Shown here in pieces: positions 6,917 to 11,737 of a DNA stretch of 11,737 nucleotides. Under the pieces are notes generated by a model. The model did no database searches. It had not been told where the DNA came from and saw only the letters and a program-made list of their open reading frames with translations. Numbering within the stretch: the first letter of the stretch is position 1; every line of letters begins with the position of its first letter. Both the position numbers and the translations under genes were made by a program. Origin of the DNA: Chloroflexota bacterium (GTDB taxonomy: Bacteria; Chloroflexota; UBA6077; JADZDV01); NCBI GenBank assembly GCA_020850915.1, contig JADZDV010000303.1, positions 1 through 11,737 on the forward strand, written 5' to 3'.

Positions 6917-7589
6917 GGGACCTCACGACCGGCGGGGGAGCGGCGCCGTCGGCCCATGCCGCTTCGACCGCCGACACCAGCTTCCGCGCTGCCAACCGCG
7001 GAGACGGAGAGTCCTGGATCGCGCCAATCACCGCCACACCAGACGCCCCCGCCGACATGACCGATGTCGCGTTCTCCGCGGTGATCCCCCCAATGCCCAC
7101 GATCGGCAGACGCACGTCCCTCCGTGCCTTCTGGATGAGCGTCGGCCCGGCAGGCAGACGATCGGGATGCGACGCGCTGGCGAAGATCATCCCTAGCAGG
7201 AGGAAATCCGCCTGGTCACGCTCCGCCGCGACGGCCGAGGCCGTGTCGTGGACGGAGCGTCCAAGCAGCAGGCTGCCGGCGAGCGGCCGCACGGCCCTTA
7301 GCGGCAGCGAGCGCTCGCCAAGCTGAACGCCATCCGCCCCAACCGCGAGGGCCACGTCCAGCCGATCGTTGACGAACAGTGCTGCGCCCGCCTGGCTGGT
7401 CAGCGCGCGCAGTCGACAGCCCACAACGAACAGCTCGGCGCTGGAAACCGTTGGCTCGCGCAACTGGACCGCCGTGATTCCGCCTTCCAACGCCGCTTGC
7501 ACGACTTCCGGCAGCTTCGCGACACCGCCCTCGAGCCGACGGCTATCCGTGACAAGCACGATAGCCGGTAATCGCGGGCGCGCCGTCAC
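6909..7589 (-). CDS. thiE/tenI: ThiE/TenI-family protein, probably thiazole tautomerase (TenI type)
   Basis: A 226-residue TIM barrel of the thiamin phosphate synthase/TenI superfamily. Shared motifs are VTDSRR (13-18), GITAVQLRE (37-45), FVNDRLDVAL (72-81), GADGVQLGE (84-92), IVGIGGITAEN (163-173) and GASGVAVIGAI (181-191). Two features point to TenI rather than ThiE: GRSVH (110-114), which matches B. subtilis TenI, and LLLGMIFASASHPDRLPAG (about 130-148), where ThiE normally has GPIFPTxTK for pyrophosphate binding. The Lys of the ThiE QLREK motif is also Pro here. TenI of B. subtilis aromatises the ThiG product and is encoded beside thiO, thiS and thiG, as this gene is beside thiG and thiS. 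However, the TenI active-site His (in LFGHVF) reads Met (LLGMIF), so the exact reaction is open and automated pipelines may call it ThiE. The GTG start overlaps the thiG stop as GTGA. Confidence 0.8.
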   Translation of the reverse strand: MTARPRLPAIVLVTDSRRLEGGVAKLPEVVQAALEGGITAVQLREPTVSSAELFVVGCRLRALTSQAGAALFVNDRLDVALAVGADGVQLGERSLPLRAVRPLAGSLLLGRSVHDTASAVAAERDQADFLLLGMIFASASHPDRLPAGPTLIQKARRDVRLPIVGIGGITAENATSVMSAGASGVAVIGAIQDSPSPRLAARKLVSAVEAAWADGAAPPPVVRSHA

Positions 7590-8359
7590 CGAACGACGCC
7601 CTCGGTCGGGCTGGATGCCTCCGCGAACGGCAGTCTGGGGATGCGTCCGGCCAGGAACGCATCACGACCGGCGCGCACGCCATTGGCGAACGCCTCCGCC
7701 ATGAGCGGCGCGTTGCCCGCCTTCGCAATCGCGGTGTTCACCAGCACGGCGTCGGCGCCGATCTCCATGGCCAGCGCCGCGTCAGACGGCGCGCCGAGGC
7801 CAGCGTCCACGACGACAGGAACCCGCGCCTGCTCCACGATGATCCGGATACGCTCGAAGTGCGGAATGCCCTGGCCCGAGCCTATCGGCGACCCGAGCGG
7901 CATCACCGTGGCGCAGCCGATGTCCTGGAGCTTCCGCGCGAGGATCGGATCGTCCATGATGTACGGCAGCACGACGAAATTCGCCTTTACCAGTTGTCGG
8001 GCTGCTTCCAGCGTGCCATCCATGTCCGGCAGGAGGTATTTCGGGTCGCCAATCACTTCGAGCTTGACCCAGTCCGAGCCCGTGACTTCGCGGCCGAGGC
8101 GGGCCGTTCGCAGCGCCTCGTCCGCGTTGGTGCAGCCGGCCGTGTTCGGTAGCACCTGGTACTTGCGCCAGTCGATCTCGTCCAGCAGCGTGCGTTTCGT
8201 CGGATCGTCGAGATCGAGGCGGCGGATGGCCACCGTGATGATCCCGGTGCGCCCGGCCTCAAAGGCGGCGTTCATCTCTTCCGCCGACCGCCACTTGCCG
8301 GTGCCCATCATCAAGCGGGAGTTGAATCGCTTCCCCGCGATCTCCAGCACGTCGTCCAT
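7586..8359 (-). CDS. thiG: Thiazole synthase ThiG
   Basis: A 257-residue TIM-barrel enzyme matching ThiG over its whole length. Marker segments are FNSRLMMGTGKW (12-23), TVAIRRLDL (42-50), LPNTAGCTNADEA (70-82), WVKLEVIGDPKYLLPD (97-112) with the Schiff-base Lys at K99, MPLGSPIGSGQGI (153-165) and DAGLGAPSDAALAMEIGADAVLVNTA (185-210). ThiG joins 1-deoxy-D-xylulose 5-phosphate, dehydroglycine and the ThiS thiocarboxylate to form the thiazole phosphate. I start it at ATG 8359 because GAGAGAGG lies 7 nt upstream and the family begins at this point; in-frame ATG 8386 and GTG 8431 fall inside the regulatory leader. The gene is first behind a TPP riboswitch. No ThiO or ThiH, which would make dehydroglycine, is visible in the window. 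Confidence 0.96.
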   Translation of the reverse strand: MDDVLEIAGKRFNSRLMMGTGKWRSAEEMNAAFEAGRTGIITVAIRRLDLDDPTKRTLLDEIDWRKYQVLPNTAGCTNADEALRTARLGREVTGSDWVKLEVIGDPKYLLPDMDGTLEAARQLVKANFVVLPYIMDDPILARKLQDIGCATVMPLGSPIGSGQGIPHFERIRIIVEQARVPVVVDAGLGAPSDAALAMEIGADAVLVNTAIAKAGNAPLMAEAFANGVRAGRDAFLAGRIPRLPFAEASSPTEGVVR

Positions 8360-8402
8360 GAGCGTTCCTCTCTCGGAGCGGGCCATGCGAAAGAGCCGCT
8401 CC
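8360..8402 (-). promoter_or_regulatory. Riboswitch expression platform: two exclusive hairpins around the thiG SD
   Basis: On the thiG leader, GGAGCGG (8402-8396) can pair with CCGCTCC (8381-8375), leaving the Shine-Dalgarno GAGAGAGG (8374-8367) free. Alternatively GAGCG (8401-8397) pairs with CGCTC (8364-8360) and CTCTTTC (8395-8389) pairs with GAGAGAG (8374-8368, one G-U), which buries the Shine-Dalgarno sequence. The two folds share the same upstream arm and so exclude each other. No U-run follows either hairpin, so control is probably at translation rather than termination. The folds were read by eye, without energy calculation. Confidence 0.6.
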
Positions 8403-8445
8403 AGTGCAGGAAGCGGCGCAGGGTTGGTCACCCGCGGAGCTCGGT

Positions 8446-8545
8446 CCTCCGCTTCCCTTCGCTGGTATGACCCAGGTCAGGTTCTAAGGGTCTCCCCGCG
8501 CAGAGCGGGGCTCTCAGCCAGCCGGCTCCCCTAGCAGTCTGTTCC
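8446..8545 (-). promoter_or_regulatory. TPP riboswitch (THI element) upstream of thiG
   Basis: The minus strand carries the conserved TPP aptamer blocks in order: GGGGAGCC, CTGAGA (8517-8512), a P3 stem CCCCGC/GCGGGG, GACCCTTAGAACCTGA with ACCTGA at 8482-8477, and CCAGCGAAGGGAAG (8465-8452). These match the known THI-box consensus closely. Binding of thiamin pyrophosphate normally lowers expression of the downstream gene, here thiG. The element starts about 20 nt after the stop codon of the methyltransferase/MTHFR gene and ends about 87 nt before the thiG ATG. A 9-bp helix between GGGCTCGGT (8554-8546) and ACCGAGCTC (8445-8437, one G-U) encloses the aptamer. Confidence 0.95.
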
Positions 8546-8563
8546 ACCGAGCCCAAGGAACGA

Positions 8564-10465
8564 CTAAAGGATAGCAGATCGAGCTTCAGGTCCGGGGCTC
8601 GTGCCGGCGGGGTTGAGCACCTTCACCAGCTCGCCGACCATCTCATAACGGCCGAACGATGGCATGAAGTACACACCCTGAACGTACTGCTGCGACTCGG
8701 AGAGAAACTCTTGCGCCTGCTCGAGGCCCACTTCCAGGCCTCGCTCACCGGCCACCCGCATCCGCTCACGCACGGCTTCCGGAATGGTCACGCCGGGCAG
8801 CTCGTTGTGCAGGAACTCGGCGTGCTTGCGGCTCTGGAGCGGCATGATGCCCAGGATAATCGGCAGGCGACGCGTTCGATTGAAGATCGGCTCGGCACGC
8901 TCCAGGAACTCGAGGAGCTGGCCGAGGTCGTAAAGCGGCTGGGTCATCGTGTAGTCGGCACCTGCCTCGATCTTCTGCTCGAACCGCTCCAGCTCCAGCG
9001 ATAAGTCCTCCGCGATCGGATTCACCGCGCAGGCCACGGAGAATGACGCCCGCCGTCCAATTGAATGGCCCGCCCAGTCGGCCCCTTCGTTCATCTGTTT
9101 CAAGATCTTGATCAACCCGATCGAATCGACGTCGTACACACCCTTCGCGTTTGGATAACTTCCGATCCGCGGCGGGTCGCCAGTCAGCGCCAGGACGTTC
9201 CGTATCCCCAGGGCGTGTGCGCCGAGCAGCTCGGATTGCAGCGCCATCAGGTTTCTGTCCCGGGTGGTGAAGTGGATGATCGTGTCCAGGCTCGTCTGGG
9301 CCTGGATCTGCACCGCCAGCGCGATGCAGCTCATGCGCACTCGCGCCATTGGACTGTCGCCAATGTTGATGGCATCCACTCCGACGCCCTCCATGCTCTG
9401 AGCGCCCTGCAAGATCTTCGTGGGATTCAAGCCCCTGGGCGGATCCAGCTCCACGCTGATGACAAACTTCCCCGCCTGGAGTTTCTGGGCCCATGGCGTC
9501 GGCCCGTCCCCACTCGCGTGCAACAGCGCTTCGCCGACCACCTGGGGCGATGTCACGGCAACCGACCTGCTACGCGGCGCCGCCTCGTGGCCTTTCAGCG
9601 CCTCAGCCATCGCGGCAACGTGGGCTGGCGTCGTCCCACAACAGCCGCCGATCATCCTCGCCCCGCCGTCTGCCAGTCGCCGAACGTATTCCGCGAAATA
9701 CTCGGGCGTCGAGAAATAGAAATACCGGCCGCCGACGCGGCTCGGGAAGCCGGCGTTCGGCATGGCGCTCAGGTACAGGCCGGACGGCACGTGCATCGCC
9801 TCGACAACCTCGAGCGCCTGCTGGGGACCGAGACCGCAGTTGACCCCGAGCACGTCCACGCCGAGCGCTGCTAGCACGTTGGCGACCATCGCCGGGTCCT
9901 CGCCGGTCATTGTGTTGCCGTCTTCGGCAAAGCTCATCTGGGCGACCAGCGGGAGGTCGCACGCTTCACGCGCCGCGGCGACCGCTTCGCGCAGCTCGGT
10001 GAGGCTCGAGAAGGTCTCGAGCAGGATCAGGTCGGCGCCCGCTTCGAGCAACGCGTCGATCTGCTCTCGAAACGCCGCGCGCGCCTCGACCAGTGTCACG
10101 GTGCCAATCGGCGACAGCGGCTCGTCGATCGGACCCACCGCGCCGGCGAGGAACACTGCCTCGCCGCTCACTTCGCGCGCCTCGCGGGCGATCTTCACAC
10201 CGCGGAAGTTGATGTCGCGCACGCTGCTTTCCAGCCCGTAGCGTGCCAGCCGAAGGCGGTTCGCGCCGTACGTGTTGGTCTCAATCAGCTCGGCCCCAGC
10301 GGCAATGTACTCCCGGTGCAACTGCTGGATGAGGTCGGGATTCGACAGGTTGACCTCGTCGAACGAGCGCTCGTACGGCACGCCCCGCGCGTGGAGCATC
10401 GTCCCCATCGCGCCGTCGCACAGCACGGGTCCTCGCCGGAGCCGTTCCAGGAATGGATGGATCAA
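8564..10465 (-). CDS. Bifunctional homocysteine S-methyltransferase / 5,10-methylenetetrahydrofolate reductase
   Basis: A 633-residue fusion of the YitJ type. Residues 1 to about 290 are a zinc-dependent homocysteine methyltransferase barrel with CDGAMGTML (16-24), IETNTYGANR (61-70), GVNCG with C210, and GGCCGTTPAH with C275/C276 as the Zn ligands. Residues from about 325 are a MetF-type reductase with SVELDPPRG (E339), FTTRDRN, ALTGDPP (D430) and MTQPLYD (Q509). Together the domains make 5-methyltetrahydrofolate and use methyl groups to form methionine from homocysteine in the cytoplasm. I chose TTG 10465 because it gives the family start (IHPFLERLRRGPVLCDGAMG) and has GAGG 7 nt upstream; longer readings run through the divergent promoter region into the opposite gene. 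Length matches the family (about 610-630 residues). Methyl donor use (S-methylmethionine or methyl-folate) cannot be told from sequence. It heads the eight-gene minus-strand run. Confidence 0.94.
   Translation of the reverse strand: MIHPFLERLRRGPVLCDGAMGTMLHARGVPYERSFDEVNLSNPDLIQQLHREYIAAGAELIETNTYGANRLRLARYGLESSVRDINFRGVKIAREAREVSGEAVFLAGAVGPIDEPLSPIGTVTLVEARAAFREQIDALLEAGADLILLETFSSLTELREAVAAAREACDLPLVAQMSFAEDGNTMTGEDPAMVANVLAALGVDVLGVNCGLGPQQALEVVEAMHVPSGLYLSAMPNAGFPSRVGGRYFYFSTPEYFAEYVRRLADGGARMIGGCCGTTPAHVAAMAEALKGHEAAPRSRSVAVTSPQVVGEALLHASGDGPTPWAQKLQAGKFVISVELDPPRGLNPTKILQGAQSMEGVGVDAINIGDSPMARVRMSCIALAVQIQAQTSLDTIIHFTTRDRNLMALQSELLGAHALGIRNVLALTGDPPRIGSYPNAKGVYDVDSIGLIKILKQMNEGADWAGHSIGRRASFSVACAVNPIAEDLSLELERFEQKIEAGADYTMTQPLYDLGQLLEFLERAEPIFNRTRRLPIILGIMPLQSRKHAEFLHNELPGVTIPEAVRERMRVAGERGLEVGLEQAQEFLSESQQYVQGVYFMPSFGRYEMVGELVKVLNPAGTSPGPEARSAIL
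8568..8573 (-). promoter_or_regulatory. Possible -10 box for an internal promoter before the TPP riboswitch
   Basis: TATCCT lies just inside the 3' end of the methyltransferase/MTHFR gene. A start about 6-7 bases on would begin the RNA a few bases before the helix that closes the aptamer, a sensible place for a riboswitch promoter. No -35 box is visible at normal spacing, so this is weak. Confidence 0.25.
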
Positions 10466-10511
10466 GGGAATGCCTCGTGAGTCGTGCGCGGCCGAACACT
10501 CCGTTGTCTGG

Positions 10512-10517
10512 GTTATA
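10512..10517 (-). promoter_or_regulatory. Candidate -10 box for the methyltransferase/MTHFR operon
   Basis: TATAAC (5 of 6 consensus) lies 46 nt upstream of the TTG start, giving a leader of about 40 nt with a GAGG Shine-Dalgarno sequence near its end. The hexamer 17 bp upstream, TTCGCC, matches the -35 consensus poorly, so activation or another sigma factor may be involved. Confidence 0.4.
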
Positions 10518-10520
10518 GCC

Positions 10521-10547
10521 GCTAGCCGCTCACCGGCGAAAGCTAGC
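10521..10547 (+). repeat. Pair of GCTAGC palindromes 21 bp apart in the divergent promoter region
   Basis: GCTAGC occurs at 10521-10526 and 10542-10547, two helical turns apart. The first copy belongs to a tandem AGCCGCT AGCCGCT. The pair flanks the -35 region of the candidate methyltransferase/MTHFR promoter, where an operator could sit. This is a pattern only; no known regulator motif is recognised. Confidence 0.3.
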
Positions 10548-10567
10548 ATCACAACCCCGTCGGCGCT

Positions 10568-10597
10568 TTGACGCTCGCCGCGGCGGACGGCTATCCT
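10568..10597 (+). promoter_or_regulatory. Candidate promoter of the glycosyltransferase gene, probably leaderless
   Basis: TTGACG (10568-10573, 5 of 6 of the -35 consensus) and TATCCT (10592-10597, 4 of 6 of the -10 consensus) are separated by 18 bp. The GTG start codon begins at 10604, six bases after the -10 box, so the transcript would start at or next to the start codon. No Shine-Dalgarno sequence is visible before the GTG, which agrees with a leaderless mRNA. Confidence 0.5.
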
Positions 10598-10603
10598 CGC
10601 CCC

Positions 10604-11737
10604 GTGCCGCGCGTTCCTCTCCCAGCCCGTCTCCACCATCGCGCGGACGTCGCGGCGGCCGTCCTGGTCCTCCTGGTCGCAAGCGCGCTGCGCCTCGCAT
10701 TCCTCTTCCGCGCGCCCCCGTTCTTCGTCGGCGGCGACAGCGAGACGTATCTTCAGCCCGCTATGGAGCTGCTCTGGGGCCAGGGGTTCGAGCTGATCGC
10801 GAAGCGTCCGCCGGGTTATCCGCTCTTCGTGGCGACCACGCTCGCCAGCCTGGGACAGGATCTCCAGACACTCAACCTGGTCCAGAGCGCGCTCGGTGTC
10901 CTGACTAGCGCCGCGGCCTGGGCGATCGGACGGCTGACCTTCGGGCGGATCGCCGGGCTCGTCGCCGGCCTGCTGGTGGCCGCGAACGGAACGCTTATCA
11001 TCTTCGAGCACTACGTCATGGCCGAGGCACTCTTCACGTTCCTCGTCACGATGGCGCTCCTGCTGCTTCTGCTCGCCACCAGAGATGTCGCGCGTCGCTG
11101 GCTGGTCGGCGCCGGGCTGGCGATTGGCCTCGCGACAATGACGCGCCAGACCGCCCTGCTCCTGATCCCTCTCGGGCCGATTGCGCTCTGGCTGGCGGGC
11201 TACTCCCCCCGCGGCGTCCTCCGCGGCACCAGTTGGTACCTGGCCGGCTTCCTGGTCCTGGTTGGGCCATGGGTCCTGGCCGACTTTCTACCCGATCGCA
11301 CGCTCGCGGCTGGGACACTGGGGGAGACGCTGGTCTGGCGGCTCACTCGCTCGGATAGCGACTTCTTCAAGGGCCGGCAGGCCTCCGCCGGCGACGCCGC
11401 CTCGATCGCCGCCCGCCGCTTCGCCTGGGACCAGGCGAGCGGGAAGGAGCTGCCAAGCGACACGGCGGTGCGCCTCCAGCAACGTTTTGGCTTGAGCGAG
11501 GCCGAGGCTGACCGGGTGCTCCGCGACGTGGCCTTCGAAGCCATCGGCCAGCAGCCGGCCAGGTATGTCGCCAGCAGCGCGCAGATCTTCATCACCCACC
11601 TGTTCGGTCAGGAGCAGTACCTCGGCGGGCAGGGCAAAGAAGGGGGACGGACCCGCTTTGCCAACGTGGAGACTCGCTATGCCTTCTGGGATGAGCGGGC
11701 GAGATTCCTCCTGAACGACCCCACCCAGGCTCAGCAG
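10604..11737 (+). CDS. Membrane glycosyltransferase, PMT/ArnT (GT-C, family 39-like) type, 3' end cut off
   Basis: An open frame of 378 codons runs from GTG 10604 to the right edge. After a first membrane helix (about 17-36) comes the first outer loop with the acidic motif GGDSETY (D45, E47) and KRPPGYPLF (67-75). These are marks of GT-C enzymes that take sugars from polyprenyl-phosphate carriers. Further helices lie at about 90-105, 115-134, 139-157, 167-178, 184-200 and 210-228, with AEALFTF and MTRQTALLLIP between them as in PMT_2 (ArnT-like) proteins. A long polar stretch (about 245-345) follows and the frame is still open at the edge. The likely role is glycosylation of proteins, lipids or cell-surface polymers on the outer face of the membrane; acceptor and sugar cannot be told. 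It is transcribed divergently from the methyltransferase/MTHFR gene. TTG 10568 is an alternative start but overlaps the promoter. Confidence 0.82.
   Translation, partial: MPRVPLPARLHHRADVAAAVLVLLVASALRLAFLFRAPPFFVGGDSETYLQPAMELLWGQGFELIAKRPPGYPLFVATTLASLGQDLQTLNLVQSALGVLTSAAAWAIGRLTFGRIAGLVAGLLVAANGTLIIFEHYVMAEALFTFLVTMALLLLLLATRDVARRWLVGAGLAIGLATMTRQTALLLIPLGPIALWLAGYSPRGVLRGTSWYLAGFLVLVGPWVLADFLPDRTLAAGTLGETLVWRLTRSDSDFFKGRQASAGDAASIAARRFAWDQASGKELPSDTAVRLQQRFGLSEAEADRVLRDVAFEAIGQQPARYVASSAQIFITHLFGQEQYLGGQGKEGGRTRFANVETRYAFWDERARFLLNDPTQAQQ

Noticed and set aside
8360..8431. Longer thiG starting at GTG 8431 or ATG 8386
   Set aside because: Neither has a Shine-Dalgarno sequence, both lie inside the riboswitch leader, and ThiG homology begins at ATG 8359.
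10466..11011. N-terminal extension of the methyltransferase/MTHFR frame by 182 residues
   Set aside because: The extension is very polar, runs antisense to the membrane glycosyltransferase and through the promoter region, and the family starts at the TTG 10465.

Overview
The window is GC-rich bacterial chromosome with tightly packed, often overlapping genes. No mobile element, CRISPR array, tRNA or rRNA was seen. The gene content fits a high-GC bacterium, and a member of the Chloroflexota (Thermomicrobia-like) is my best guess: a GatD-type lipid II amidotransferase beside MurJ, a fused homocysteine methyltransferase/MTHFR, thiazole synthesis genes under a TPP riboswitch, and a three-subunit glycolate oxidase. 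The phylum is inferred from gene types and was not tested.

Layout. (1) 1-2082, plus strand: the 3' end of gatD, then murJ 4 nt later. Both act on lipid II: GatD/MurT amidates it and MurJ flips it. (2) 10465 down to 2114, minus strand: one co-directional run of eight genes, in transcription order homocysteine S-methyltransferase/MTHFR fusion, [TPP riboswitch], thiG, a ThiE/TenI-family gene, thiS, glcD, glcE, glcF, and a small two-helix membrane protein. Four junctions overlap or nearly touch (thiG/thiE GTGA, thiE/thiS 8 nt, thiS/glcD 7 nt gap, glcF/small protein GTGA). (3) 10466-10603: a divergent promoter region. (4) 10604 to the right edge, plus strand: the 5' part of a multi-spanning glycosyltransferase of the PMT/ArnT type, starting with GTG.

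How the parts may work together. The fusion enzyme makes methionine using methyltetrahydrofolate. ThiG, ThiS and the ThiE/TenI protein belong to thiazole phosphate synthesis, and the riboswitch should shut this off when thiamin pyrophosphate is plentiful. The riboswitch looks translational: downstream of the aptamer lie two mutually exclusive hairpins, one hiding the thiG Shine-Dalgarno sequence and one leaving it open. GlcDEF oxidises glycolate to glyoxylate. Joining thiazole genes to glycolate oxidase genes is suggestive, because the glycine-derived substrate of ThiG (dehydroglycine) is the imine of glyoxylate and no ThiO or ThiH is visible here; this link is inference.

Points that stand out: the ThiS tail ends GGGAL, not in a terminal Gly-Gly; a 9-bp helix closes the TPP aptamer; a small membrane protein is coupled to glcF; and two genes (glcD and the glycosyltransferase) have a -10-like box six bases before a GTG start, which suggests leaderless transcripts.
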